A program made the position numbers and the translations under genes. The notes beneath the pieces were generated by a model, which was not told the DNA's origin, ran no database searches, and saw only the letters and a program-made list of their open reading frames with translations. Of a DNA stretch of 64,000 bases, positions 9,079 through 17,365 are shown in pieces. Numbering within the stretch: position 1 is the stretch's first letter; each line of letters begins with the position of its first letter. Source of the stretch: Mitsuokella jalaludinii DSM 13811 (GTDB lineage: Bacteria > Bacillota > Negativicutes > Selenomonadales > Selenomonadaceae); contig NZ_JNKR01000006.1 in assembly GCF_000702905.1 (NCBI RefSeq), positions 1 to 64,000 of the forward strand, read 5' to 3'.

Positions 9079-10242
9079 TCATGCATGCCAGGCGTCGCGT
9101 CCGGCGACAATCGTGCGCTGGACGTTCAGCGCATTGTCAAAGATCGTGATGTCTGCATTTTTGCCGACGCTCAGCGAGCCGAGCTTGTCGTAGAGGCCAA
9201 GCTCCGCAGCCGGCGTCTTGGTGACCGCCTCGATGACCTCTTCAATCGGTGCACCGGTGTTTTCGCGGAAGATGCGCAGGCCGTCGTTCATGCAGAGCAC
9301 GCTGCCGGCAATCGTGCCGTCCTCGAGCGTTGCGAGCGTGCCCTTGACGAAGACCTTCTGGCCGCCAAGCTCGGACGGACCGTCGCCGAGTCCGCAGGCG
9401 CGCAGGGAGTCAGTGATGAGGATGAGGTGGTCCTTCTTGAGGCGGTAGACGAGGCGCTGTACGGCTGGATGGATGTGGACGTTATCGACGATGAGCTCGC
9501 AGTTGGCATCCGTATCGAGTGCGGCGCCGACGACGCCGGGATGCCGCTGATGCAGGCCAGTCATCGCATTGAAGAGATGTGTGATGTGCTTGGCACCGTA
9601 CTGCTCGATGGCCTGGCGCGCCGTCTCGTAATCGGCTGCCGTGTGGCCGAGCGAGACGACGATGCCGCGCTCATGGCAGTCGGCGATGAACTTGCCCTGG
9701 TCGTGCAGCTCCTCCGGTGCGACGGTGATGATCTTGACGATGTCCTCATATGGTGCAATCTTCTCGAAGTCGGCCTTAGCGATGTTCTTTTCGGCCTGGG
9801 CGCCTTTCTTGGCCGGGCTGATGAACGGTCCTTCCATGTGGCAGCCGAGCACGCGTGCGCCTTCTTCGCGCGCCATGGCCTCGCGTACGTGGCGGAAGGC
9901 GCGTTCGAGCGTCGGGAAGTCGTACGTCATGGTCGTGGGCAAAAAGGAGGTCACGCCGGTCCTGGCCTGGAAGCGCTGCATCTTCCGGATGGCTTCCGGC
10001 GTGTCATCCATCGTATCGGCGCCGACACAGCCGTGGATGTGGACGTTGAGAAAGCCCGGCGCGACATAGGCTCCGCGCGCGTCGATGCACGCCTCAAGTG
10101 CCGCCCGCTCCGCTTCCGATACGGAGGCGGCGGGACAGATTTTCTGGATGGTCTCATCGAAGAAGAGCGCGAGTCCTTCTTCTACGGCAAAGCGCCCCGC
10201 TTTGTCTGGTACGATGAACCGGCCGTTGATGATTGCTTTCAT
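9079..10242 (-). CDS. nagA: N-acetylglucosamine-6-phosphate deacetylase
   Basis: Removes the acetyl group from GlcNAc-6-phosphate, feeding amino-sugar catabolism and cell-wall recycling. The 387-aa amidohydrolase has HIHG (residues 68-71), the metal-ligand glutamate in GCHMEGPF, GHTAA and THLFNAMTG with metal/substrate histidines, and ITDSL with the catalytic aspartate. GAGGGA precedes the ATG. nagB is not next to it. It may act with the murP-murQ-mupG operon at 50.9-54.4 kb, whose MurQ product is GlcNAc-6-P; that link is inferred. Confidence 0.95.
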   Translation of the reverse strand: MKAIINGRFIVPDKAGRFAVEEGLALFFDETIQKICPAASVSEAERAALEACIDARGAYVAPGFLNVHIHGCVGADTMDDTPEAIRKMQRFQARTGVTSFLPTTMTYDFPTLERAFRHVREAMAREEGARVLGCHMEGPFISPAKKGAQAEKNIAKADFEKIAPYEDIVKIITVAPEELHDQGKFIADCHERGIVVSLGHTAADYETARQAIEQYGAKHITHLFNAMTGLHQRHPGVVGAALDTDANCELIVDNVHIHPAVQRLVYRLKKDHLILITDSLRACGLGDGPSELGGQKVFVKGTLATLEDGTIAGSVLCMNDGLRIFRENTGAPIEEVIEAVTKTPAAELGLYDKLGSLSVGKNADITIFDNALNVQRTIVAGRDAWHA

Positions 10243-10320
10243 GGATGTTCCCTCACTATCTTAGAATCGTTGCTTTTATTATACACCATCGCGCATGATG
10301 GCAGAACCGTCTGGCAGGAA

Positions 10321-10350
10321 TTGAAAAGTATCGGCGATTCCTGCTATAAT
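10321..10350 (+). promoter_or_regulatory. Sigma-70 promoter for the HAD-PHP operon
   Basis: TTGAAA (10321-10326) and a perfect TATAAT (10345-10350) are 18 bp apart, about 65 bp before the HAD start codon. Confidence 0.75.
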
Positions 10351-10415
10351 GAAGAGGAATTTTGTGGTGTTGCATCAGCTGCTGCAGGCGGCATGTTGAG
10401 ATTGTGAGGGATGGT

Positions 10416-11219
10416 ATGATCAAGATCATTTTTTCGGATATGGATGGGACGCTGCTGGACGAACATGGCAATGTCCCCGAGGGATTTGACGAGATAGCGG
10501 AGGAACTCCAAAAGCGCGGCGTCATGTTTGCGCCGGCCTCCGGGCGGCAGTACTACTCACTCGAGGACAGCTTCATGAAGTACAAGGACCGCTTCCTGTT
10601 CCTCGCGGAGAACGGCACGGTCGTCATCTACAAGGGAGAGAAGATCTTCACGTGCCCGATGGACAAGCAGATCGCGCAGCAGGTGCTCAAGGTAGTCGAG
10701 CCATTCCCGGAGATTTACGGCGTCTTCTGCGGCACGAAGAACGGCTACGTGCTTTCCCGGCAGTACACGGATGAATTCCTGCAGGAACTCCACAAGTACT
10801 ACACGCACTCTGAACCGATCCCGTCGTTCATCGATGTGCCGGATGAACCGGTCAAGGTGTCCCTGTTCGATCCGACGGGCCGCGCGGAAGAGACGATCTA
10901 CCCGCTCGTGCGTCAGTTCGAGAAGGACCTGCAGGTTGTCCTGGCCAGCGATTACTGGGTAGACCTCATGAATCCTGGCATCAACAAGGGCGTGGCCGTC
11001 AGGGAAGTGCAGAAGCGCTTCGGCATCCGCCCTGAGGAATGTGCCGCGTTCGGCGACTACATGAACGACGCCGAGATGATGGAAGCCGTCTCGTACAGCT
11101 TCGCGATGGGCAATGCGTACCCTGCAATCAAGAAGCTCGCGCGCTTCGAGACGGGTACAAATGTGGAGAAGGGCGTCCTGATGGGCATCGAGCGCCTGAT
11201 GAAGGAAGGACTGATTTAA
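10416..11219 (+). CDS. HAD-superfamily phosphatase, Cof/YkrA type
   Basis: A 267-aa cytoplasmic sugar-phosphate phosphatase of the Cof-type IIB group. FSDMDGTLLDE holds the nucleophile and acid/base aspartates, FAPASGRQY is motif II (Ser), KGVAV the motif III lysine, and AFGDYMNDAEM the acidic motif IV. The start at 10416 is chosen because gtgaggg lies 5 nt upstream; an ORF extension to 10362 lacks a ribosome site and crosses the 5' leader. It abuts the PHP gene directly (stop TAA, then ATG), so the two are one operon. Its substrate cannot be told. Confidence 0.88.
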   Translation: MIKIIFSDMDGTLLDEHGNVPEGFDEIAEELQKRGVMFAPASGRQYYSLEDSFMKYKDRFLFLAENGTVVIYKGEKIFTCPMDKQIAQQVLKVVEPFPEIYGVFCGTKNGYVLSRQYTDEFLQELHKYYTHSEPIPSFIDVPDEPVKVSLFDPTGRAEETIYPLVRQFEKDLQVVLASDYWVDLMNPGINKGVAVREVQKRFGIRPEECAAFGDYMNDAEMMEAVSYSFAMGNAYPAIKKLARFETGTNVEKGVLMGIERLMKEGLI

Positions 11220-12074
11220 ATGCGCATGGACTATCACATGCATTTCGAGAAGGGTTCCTACGACGAGACATGGGTCGAGGGCTTCTTCGAGGCCGCCAAG
11301 AAGCGCGGCCTTGCGGAGATCGGCATCTCAGAGCACTCACACACGTTCCCGGAATTCAAGGACCTTTACTATGAAGACCTCGTACTCGATGATTCGTTCA
11401 TCGGCACGTTCCAGCAGCAGTGGCTCAAGAGCAACAAGTTCAAGTACACGCTCGACGAGTACTTCGCCTTCATGCACAAGCTGCAGCAGAAGCATCGCGT
11501 CAAGATCGGCATCGAGGTCTGTAACTTCCAGGACCAGGCGAAGGTACGCGACATCCTCAAGGATTACGATTTTGACTACATCATCGGCTCGGTGCATTTC
11601 CTGCGCGGCTGGGCTTACGACTCGTCGGAAATCAAGGCGGAGTGGGAGAAGCACTCGCTCGAGGACATCTACGAGTGGTATACGGAAGAAGTGGAGAAGC
11701 TCGCGGACTCCGGCCTCTACGATGTGCTCGGCCATCCGTTCAACATCCGCCTGTTCCGCTACCTGCCGGATTTCGATGTGACGCCGTACCTCACGCGCGT
11801 GGCGAAGGCGCTCAAGAAAGCTGATATGGTCGTCGACGTCAATACGGGCACGTACTACCGCTATCCCATCCACGAGATCTCGCCATACCCTGATTTCATG
11901 AAGCTCGCGGCTCATTATGACCTGCCCATCATCACGACTTCTGATGCGCACAAGCCCGAGGATTGCGGCAATTACAATGAGATGGCTGTCGACTACGCCA
12001 AGAGCTTCGGCTATGCGGGCAGCATCCGCTTCGACAAGCGTCAGCGTACGCTTGTTTCGTTCGATTTGGAATAA
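11220..12074 (+). CDS. PHP-family phosphatase, histidinol-phosphatase-like
   Basis: A 284-aa metal-dependent phosphoesterase. The PHP signature MDYHMHFEKGS gives the first two histidine ligands, GISEHSH the third region, GIEVCN the glutamate, IGSVHFL and DVLGHPF further histidines, and TTSDAHKPED the C-terminal Asp/His pair. The family includes HisK/HisJ histidinol phosphatase. No his genes are adjacent, and the HAD phosphatase lies directly upstream, so a general phosphatase role is also possible. A second ATG at 11226 is an alternative start. Confidence 0.82.
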   Translation: MRMDYHMHFEKGSYDETWVEGFFEAAKKRGLAEIGISEHSHTFPEFKDLYYEDLVLDDSFIGTFQQQWLKSNKFKYTLDEYFAFMHKLQQKHRVKIGIEVCNFQDQAKVRDILKDYDFDYIIGSVHFLRGWAYDSSEIKAEWEKHSLEDIYEWYTEEVEKLADSGLYDVLGHPFNIRLFRYLPDFDVTPYLTRVAKALKKADMVVDVNTGTYYRYPIHEISPYPDFMKLAAHYDLPIITTSDAHKPEDCGNYNEMAVDYAKSFGYAGSIRFDKRQRTLVSFDLE

Positions 12075-12113
12075 ATTTCATATATTGTATCATGATTATT
12101 ATTGTTTTACCCC

Positions 12114-12142
12114 TTGACGAATGGAACCGGTAACGTTATAAT
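12114..12142 (+). promoter_or_regulatory. Strong sigma-70 promoter
   Basis: TTGACG (12114-12119) and TATAAT (12137-12142) are exactly 17 bp apart. Transcription would start near 12150, about 205 nt before the next start codon. Confidence 0.85.
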
Positions 12143-12149
12143 AACATCG

Positions 12150-12354
12150 AACCGAGAAAAACAACTCAGCTTGAGGAAAGTCATCTGATTAGCAAGATGG
12201 TGGCACAGACTGATGAGCCACATGCGAGTTCTTCTTGAGAGCCATCACATGTAGGGAAGTTTGTCTTGTAGTCTGGATGATTGACAGAAGTGAGTCGTGG
12301 GTGTTTGTTACCATTACTTTTTTGTTATTCATGCAGTTTCAAGGAGAGATTATC
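12150..12354 (+). other. Long structured 5' leader of the 70-aa gene
   Basis: The 205-nt untranslated leader contains successive short hairpins: ctca-gct-tgag near 12165, catct/agatg near 12184-12200, and gtggc/gccac near 12200-12220. No known riboswitch consensus is recognised. It could be a leader or an independent small RNA. Confidence 0.4.
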
Positions 12355-12567
12355 GTGAAAGTACAGATTTATTCGCAGTGGATGGAAGAAGTTTATGTGC
12401 CGGTCCGCGTGAGACAGTTTGCCAAGGCAGCGAAGCTCATGGGCAAGAGCTTCGAGCAGTATGCTGCCGCGGATAATGTGAAAGCTGACAAGGCCGATGA
12501 GCGCGAGCTCGTCGAAAGCTGGCTGAGTAAGCGCTCTGCTGCAATCGCTGCAGAGGGCGTTGCCTGA
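12355..12567 (+). CDS. Small hypothetical protein, 70 aa
   Basis: Starts at GTG 12355, 6 nt after the strong ribosome site aaggagag; upstream in-frame codons would run through the leader and are rejected. The product (MKVQIYSQWMEEVYVPVR at its start) is charged and helical, with a central KADKADERELVESWL stretch and no signal peptide. No family is recognised. A strong promoter, a long leader and a good terminator at 12587 make it a monocistronic, probably well-expressed gene. Confidence 0.7.
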   Translation: MKVQIYSQWMEEVYVPVRVRQFAKAAKLMGKSFEQYAAADNVKADKADERELVESWLSKRSAAIAAEGVA

Positions 12568-12586
12568 ACACACGCGAAAATACAGA

Positions 12587-12614
12587 AGACTCGCCGTCTG
12601 GCGAGTCTTTTTTT
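12587..12614 (+). terminator. Intrinsic terminator
   Basis: agactcgcc, loop gtct and ggcgagtct are followed by T7. Confidence 0.92.
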
Positions 12615-12638
12615 ATGCCGTTGAGCCTCGGTCAATGC

Positions 12639-13226
12639 TCAATGGAGTTTTTTGGCTGTCTCTGGCATCTGCGGAGCATGCGGGATGGAGAGGGCGACGT
12701 GCTGAACGGCCGCGGCCGTTTCGCGCATCATCGCCGGGGTCTTCTCGGCCCAGATGCGCTGGACCTTCTTGCGGAAGCCTTCTGCCGAGAAGGGGTTCTT
12801 CTTCTGGGCGGCGACGTGCTTCCTGATGACAGACTGGCATTTGTCCGATAGCTCGATGTCGCGCTGGGCGAGCAGGATCTGCAGCGTCGTGTCGACGAGG
12901 TAGAGGTGCAGGGTCTTGTCCTGCAGGCTCTTCTCTGTCGGCATCAGTCCCTCTTTGAGGTTGTGGAGCGACAGCGGCGCATCGCCCCAGCCCTCCTTGA
13001 AGATGCCGTCAATCTGGTAGAGCAGGAAGAGCAGGCCGTCCTGCTCGTAGAAGGCGAATTCCATCTCACCCGTGCGGAAGGCCTCGCGCGCGATGACGTC
13101 CGTGCGCGAGAGTTGCAGGATGAACATCGCGCCGTTGGCGTCGACCTGGAACATCGCGCCGTCGGCCTGCGTGGCAATCGGCATCGGGAATTTCTGGCCA
13201 ATCTCAAAATTCGTGTACTCACTCAT
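12639..13226 (-). CDS. Hypothetical protein, 195 aa
   Basis: No family is recognised. The first 130 residues look like a beta-rich soluble domain (MSEYTNFEIGQKFPMPI and repeated MF-x-V/I-L strands). The C-terminal 60 residues are basic and helical (FRKKVQRIWAEK). There is no signal peptide or membrane segment. cgaggga precedes the ATG. It converges on the 70-aa gene and is divergent from hydF, and no job can be inferred. Confidence 0.7.
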   Translation of the reverse strand: MSEYTNFEIGQKFPMPIATQADGAMFQVDANGAMFILQLSRTDVIAREAFRTGEMEFAFYEQDGLLFLLYQIDGIFKEGWGDAPLSLHNLKEGLMPTEKSLQDKTLHLYLVDTTLQILLAQRDIELSDKCQSVIRKHVAAQKKNPFSAEGFRKKVQRIWAEKTPAMMRETAAAVQHVALSIPHAPQMPETAKKLH

Positions 13227-13329
13227 GTTGTATCCCTCGTTTTCTTCGTATGTGCTCTTTCTATTTTACCACAATCTCATGGGTGGGAACATCCGGCTGT
13301 GCTATACTTAGGGAAAAGGGGGAATGAGC

Positions 13330-14556
13330 ATGAGCCTCAATGATACACCGCGCGCGATGCGCCTTCACATCGGCCTGTTCGGCCGCCGCAACAGCGGCAA
13401 GTCGTCTCTTATCAACGCGTTGACGGGACAGCATGTCGCGACCGTCTCGGATGTTCCGGGCACGACAACAGACCCGGTCTACAAGTCGATGGAGATCCAC
13501 GGCATCGGTCCCGTCGTCTTCATCGACACGGCAGGCTTCGACGACAGCGGCAGCCTCGGAGCGTTGCGCGTCGAGCGCACGAGAGATGCAGCGAAGGAGA
13601 CGGACATCGCCCTCGTGCTGCTTTCAACCGGTCCGGATGATGGAGCAGGAGCGGCAGGGAATGAAGATGCCTTTCGCTGGCTCGAGCAGCTGAAGAGGCG
13701 CGGCGTTCCCGCCATCTCCGTCATCAGCCGCATCGATGAGAGCACGGCGGCCGCATCTCTTGCGCAGGTCATCGAAGCGAGGACAGGTGAGCGTTCCGTG
13801 CTCGTCAGCGCTGCGACGGGCGAGGGTCTAGCGGCGCTGCGCGCGGAAATCGCGCGCCATTTGCCAGAGGACTACCGGGCGCGCAGCATCACGGCCGAGG
13901 TCTGCGAGAGCGGGGATGCAGTCCTGCTCGTCATGCCGCAGGACATCCAGGCGCCGAAGGGACGCCTGATCCTGCCGCAGGTCCAGACGCTGCGCGAACT
14001 GCTCGACCGCAAGTGCCTCGTCTCGTGCTGCACGACGGACTGCCTGCCCGCGATGCTCGCCTCGATGGCAAAGGCACCGGACCTTGTCATCACGGACTCG
14101 CAGGCATTCCGCACGGTGCATGCGCAATTGCCTGCCGACAGCCGCCTGACCTCGTTCTCGGTGCTGTTTGCGGCTTACAAGGGCGAGGCGCCGTTCTTTG
14201 CGGAGTCGGCCCGCCGTCTGCGCGCACTGCCCGCCGATGCAAAGATCCTGATCGCCGAGGCCTGCGCCCACAAGCCACTGCGCGAGGATATCGGCCGCGT
14301 CAAGCTGCCGCGCCTGCTCAAGAAGGTGCTCGGCGATGCAATCACCGTGACGGTGACAGCGGGCCGCGACTTCCCCGAGGATCTCACGCCCTTCGACATC
14401 GTCATCCACTGCGGCGCCTGCATGTTCAACCGTGCCTATGTCATGAGCCGCGTCGCGGCCTGCCGGAGCGCGCACGTGCCGATGACGAATTACGGTATGG
14501 CCATCGCCGCACTGCTCGGCATCCTCGACGATGTCGCGATACCAGGTGTTGACTGA
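13330..14556 (+). CDS. hydF: [FeFe]-hydrogenase H-cluster maturation GTPase HydF
   Basis: HydF is the scaffold that carries the 2Fe precursor to HydA. It has an N-terminal Era-like GTPase domain: FGRRNSGKSSLINAL is the P-loop, DVPGTTTDPV is G2, DTAGF is G3 and SRIDE occupies the G4 position. A dimerisation domain follows. The C-terminal Fe-S domain has CAHKPL and, about 50 residues later, HCGAC, matching the C-x-H-x(~50)-H-C-x-x-C signature. An ATG at 13324 is possible, but the ribosome site AAGGGGG (up to 13322) is well spaced only for 13330. hydE follows at 17366; hydG and hydA are not in the window. Confidence 0.94.
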   Translation: MSLNDTPRAMRLHIGLFGRRNSGKSSLINALTGQHVATVSDVPGTTTDPVYKSMEIHGIGPVVFIDTAGFDDSGSLGALRVERTRDAAKETDIALVLLSTGPDDGAGAAGNEDAFRWLEQLKRRGVPAISVISRIDESTAAASLAQVIEARTGERSVLVSAATGEGLAALRAEIARHLPEDYRARSITAEVCESGDAVLLVMPQDIQAPKGRLILPQVQTLRELLDRKCLVSCCTTDCLPAMLASMAKAPDLVITDSQAFRTVHAQLPADSRLTSFSVLFAAYKGEAPFFAESARRLRALPADAKILIAEACAHKPLREDIGRVKLPRLLKKVLGDAITVTVTAGRDFPEDLTPFDIVIHCGACMFNRAYVMSRVAACRSAHVPMTNYGMAIAALLGILDDVAIPGVD

Positions 14557-14582
14557 TTGCGGCTCGTTTTAGTTGGCTGTCC

Positions 14583-14611
14583 TTGCTGTACCTGCATGAA
14601 TACGATACAAT
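14583..14611 (+). promoter_or_regulatory. Sigma-70 promoter of the secreted protein gene
   Basis: TTGCTG (14583-14588) and TACAAT (14606-14611) are 17 bp apart, 33 bp before the start codon at 14645. Confidence 0.65.
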
Positions 14612-14644
14612 AGAAGAGAAACAAATACAACAGAGGTGAGTAAC

Positions 14645-15523
14645 ATGAAACACGCATCCTGCATTACGGCGAGCCTGCTCCTGCTGCTCGTCTGCTTCTC
14701 GTTCATGCCGCTCGGCATTGTGCGGGCGGAGGGCTGGTACTGGCTGTCGTCGGACAGCAAGTACAGCAAGTATTTTGAACCGTCTTCTGTTCACGTCACG
14801 CACAGCGCGGAGACGAGCCACGGCTCCGTCGCGACGGAGATTACGGCATGGACGAAGACGACGTACAGCTACGAGGGCGCCAAGGAGACGCTCGACAATT
14901 ACGGCCTTAGCGGCCTGATCCCTGACCCCGCGCAGCTGTCATACAGCCTTGCGGAGGTGGCCATCAATCCGCAGAACAGGACCATCCAGTACACGAAAGA
15001 GGATTTCTACAACCCGCAGGGCGCAGTCATCTGGTCGAAGGTGGACGGGCGCGTGAAGGAGATTACGAGCCAGCAGTTCGATGAGGCGTTCTATGATGCC
15101 ATCGTCGATTCGGTATTTGGTGTCGGCGAGGTGGACAGGGCCAGCGCCAAGGACCGCTGGCTCACGCTTTACTCGCATGCGGACGTCGATGGCACGCAGA
15201 CGCATGTGACGGCCGACACGACGACGATGCGCATGAAAGGCGACAATCTGCTCTTCTGGCAGTGGTCCGAGCACAAGGACGCCGACGGCAATGTTACGAA
15301 GATCACCTTCATGAAGCGGACAGTCAATCTGCCGCAGGGAACAGAGCGCCTGATCCGCGCGGAGACCTGGACGCCGTCTCAGGGATGGCAGGATGTGGAG
15401 AGCGGTCTCGACGGCGCTTATCACATGATTGCGGCCGATTCGCCAGCGTATCAAGGGCTCCTGCAGCTGCGCGCCTATGCGAAGGCCAATGCCATCTGGG
15501 TCCATCGCTACAGCATCTGGTGA
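14645..15523 (+). CDS. Secreted/periplasmic protein of unknown function
   Basis: A 292-aa protein with a clear signal peptide: MKHAS, a hydrophobic core ITASLLLLLVCFSF, and a cleavage region around VRAEG. The mature part begins WYWLSSDSKYSKYF and is rich in Thr, Trp and acidic residues; a middle segment has AINPQNRTIQYTKED. ATG 14645 is used because gaggtg lies 6 nt upstream. It shares a weak core pattern (AI-x(4)-RTI-x-x-TK-x-D, then W-S) with the secreted protein at 16679, suggesting distant paralogues. No enzymatic motif is seen. Confidence 0.75.
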   Translation: MKHASCITASLLLLLVCFSFMPLGIVRAEGWYWLSSDSKYSKYFEPSSVHVTHSAETSHGSVATEITAWTKTTYSYEGAKETLDNYGLSGLIPDPAQLSYSLAEVAINPQNRTIQYTKEDFYNPQGAVIWSKVDGRVKEITSQQFDEAFYDAIVDSVFGVGEVDRASAKDRWLTLYSHADVDGTQTHVTADTTTMRMKGDNLLFWQWSEHKDADGNVTKITFMKRTVNLPQGTERLIRAETWTPSQGWQDVESGLDGAYHMIAADSPAYQGLLQLRAYAKANAIWVHRYSIW

Positions 15524-15545
15524 GTCGATATACGGGAATCAAGCG

Positions 15546-15582
15546 GGCAGATCTCTTTTATTCAAAGGGGTCTGCCTTTTTG
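15546..15582 (+). terminator. Intrinsic terminator
   Basis: ggcagatctcttt and aaaggggtctgcc pair, allowing G-U, and are followed by a T-run. Confidence 0.75.
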
Positions 15583-15609
15583 TGTACAGACTGTTGGATG
15601 TGATATAAT
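15580..15609 (+). promoter_or_regulatory. Probable metA promoter
   Basis: TTGTGT (15580-15585) and TATAAT (15604-15609) are 18 bp apart. No SAM-I, SAM-II or T-box consensus is recognised in the 58-nt leader before metA. Confidence 0.6.
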
Positions 15610-15667
15610 AAGAAATATTGTATCTGTTTCCGTTTTACTGCCGTGGCATGTGGAAGGAAGTGTTTTC

Positions 15668-16603
15668 ATGCCAATCAAGATACCGAACAACTTGCCGGCC
15701 GCCCATATCCTCGAAGGAGAAAATATCTTCGTCATGGATGCGGACCGCGCTTACAGCCAGGATATCCGCCCGCTCAAGATCCTCATACTGAACCTCATGC
15801 CGATCAAGTACATCACCGAGACGCAGCTCTTACGCCTGCTCGGCAATACGCCGCTGCAGATCGAGGTGGACTTCATCTACACCGAGTCGTACACGCCGAG
15901 CCACACGTCGCAGGAATACCTGACGGAGTTCTACGGCACGTTCGCAGAAGTCCGCCACAAGAAGTACGATGGCATGATCATCACGGGTGCGCCCGTTGAG
16001 ATGATGCCATTCGAGGAAGTCGCCTACTGGGATGAGATCTCGGAGATCATGGAGTGGAGCAAGACGCATGTCTACTCGACGTTCCACATCTGCTGGGGCG
16101 CGCAGGCCGGCCTCTACTACCACTACGGCGTCCCGAAGTACCAGGTGCCAGAGAAGATCTTCGGCGTCTACAAGCATCACCTCTGCGTCGAGCACGAGAA
16201 GCTCTTCCGCGGCTTCGACGATGAGTTCTTCGTGCCGCACTCGCGCCATACGGAGAACCACCGCGAGGACATCGAGAAGGTGCCGGAGCTCACGATCCTG
16301 GCGGAGGCCGAGGGGGATGCCGGCGTCTACGCCATCGCCAACCTCAAGAAGCGCCAGTTCTTCATCACGGGCCATGCAGAGTACGACCCGCTGACGCTCA
16401 AGCAGGAGTACGACCGCGACGAGAAGGCTGGCATGCATCCGAAGATCCCGCAGAACTACTATCCTAATGACGATCCGACGAAGAAGCCTGTCGTGCGCTG
16501 GCGCAGCGTCGCGCACCTGCTCTTTGCCAACTGGCTCAACTACTACGTCTACCAGGAGACGCCGTACGTCCTCGACGAACTCTACAAGGAGAGCGACGAC
16601 TGA
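15668..16603 (+). CDS. metA: Homoserine O-acetyltransferase (MetA family)
   Basis: Acylates homoserine in the first committed step of methionine synthesis. It is a 311-aa cytoplasmic protein with the glutamine-amidotransferase-like fold of Met[11 protein letters not shown] carries the catalytic Cys142, and HSRHTE and HAEYDP supply the later His/Glu region. Residue 111 is Glu (GAPVE). In characterised MetA proteins Glu111 goes with acetyl-CoA use and Gly111 with succinyl-CoA, so acetyl transfer is expected here. ATG 15668 follows GGAAGGAAG; an in-frame ATG at 15650 would place that site inside the gene. It lies between hydF and hydE without an obvious functional link. Confidence 0.94.
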   Translation: MPIKIPNNLPAAHILEGENIFVMDADRAYSQDIRPLKILILNLMPIKYITETQLLRLLGNTPLQIEVDFIYTESYTPSHTSQEYLTEFYGTFAEVRHKKYDGMIITGAPVEMMPFEEVAYWDEISEIMEWSKTHVYSTFHICWGAQAGLYYHYGVPKYQVPEKIFGVYKHHLCVEHEKLFRGFDDEFFVPHSRHTENHREDIEKVPELTILAEAEGDAGVYAIANLKKRQFFITGHAEYDPLTLKQEYDRDEKAGMHPKIPQNYYPNDDPTKKPVVRWRSVAHLLFANWLNYYVYQETPYVLDELYKESDD

Positions 16604-16678
16604 GTGCTTCACTAAACTTTCAGCCGACAGCTCTATACTGATGGTGTCACGATACAGCACGATACAGGAGGGAATCTC

Positions 16679-17338
16679 ATGAACAAGTTCAAGAATACCT
16701 GCCTCGGCCTGATGGCTGCTGCTGCCTTCTTCACGGCAGTGCCGGCCTGTGAGGCGGCCAGCATAGATGTGCCGGAGAATGTCTTCCAGTGGGTTCAGTC
16801 GACGGCGCGGCAGAATTACTACTTCAATAAGGAGCAGATGTGCTACGCGGTCAATCCAAACGGGGAAATCGATATCGGTACGCTGATCGTGCCGACGCTG
16901 CGCACGTTCGATGATGTCCAGAAGCAGGATGTCATCGACAAGCGCCGCTGGAAGATGCTGTCAGTCAAGGGGTACGACGACCTCGTCGGCTGTGCCGACT
17001 ACCTCGCCATCGACCTGCGCGACCGCACGATAAAGGTCACAAAGCATGACGACCTCGACAGCACGTGGTCGGCGCTCGACTCGACTGTCGACGCGGCAAC
17101 CATCGACATGAAGAAGCTCTCGGGCAAGGATGTCGACTTGAAGTTCTGCAACGCTGTCCTGCAGTATGCGGCCAAGCATCAGGATGAGCTCATCGCGCGC
17201 ACGAAGGGCAAGCTCAGTGCAGCCGATGCCAAGATCCTCAAGACGAAGAAGGACCCGCTGTTCCAGCCTGCAGCTGCGCCGCAGTCAGCAGATGCCGACA
17301 GCACGGCCGGCACGGCGAAGCACCGCGCAAGGAAATAA
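16679..17338 (+). CDS. Secreted protein of unknown function
   Basis: A 219-aa protein with a signal peptide (MNKFKNTCLGLMAAAAFF, cleavage near CEAAS). The mature region includes NVFQWVQSTARQNYYFN and a DYLAIDLRDRTIKVTKHDD segment resembling the core of the protein at 14645. The C-terminal tail is Ala/Lys/Arg-rich and probably disordered. GGAGGGA lies 5 nt before the ATG, and a cacgatacag tandem repeat lies in its leader at about 16649-16668. No enzymatic motif is visible. Confidence 0.75.
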   Translation: MNKFKNTCLGLMAAAAFFTAVPACEAASIDVPENVFQWVQSTARQNYYFNKEQMCYAVNPNGEIDIGTLIVPTLRTFDDVQKQDVIDKRRWKMLSVKGYDDLVGCADYLAIDLRDRTIKVTKHDDLDSTWSALDSTVDAATIDMKKLSGKDVDLKFCNAVLQYAAKHQDELIARTKGKLSAADAKILKTKKDPLFQPAAAPQSADADSTAGTAKHRARK

Positions 17339-17365
17339 AGGGATAGATTTGAGAGGAGGAGCGGT

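Noticed and set aside
12210-12216. CTGATGA, the first half of a hammerhead ribozyme core, in the leader of the 70-aa gene
   Set aside because: No GAAA core strand follows a proper stem II and no matching stem I/III can be drawn, so the match is taken as chance.
15583-15667. SAM riboswitch or T-box upstream of metA
   Set aside because: The leader is only about 58 nt and shows neither the SAM-I core nor a T-box motif.
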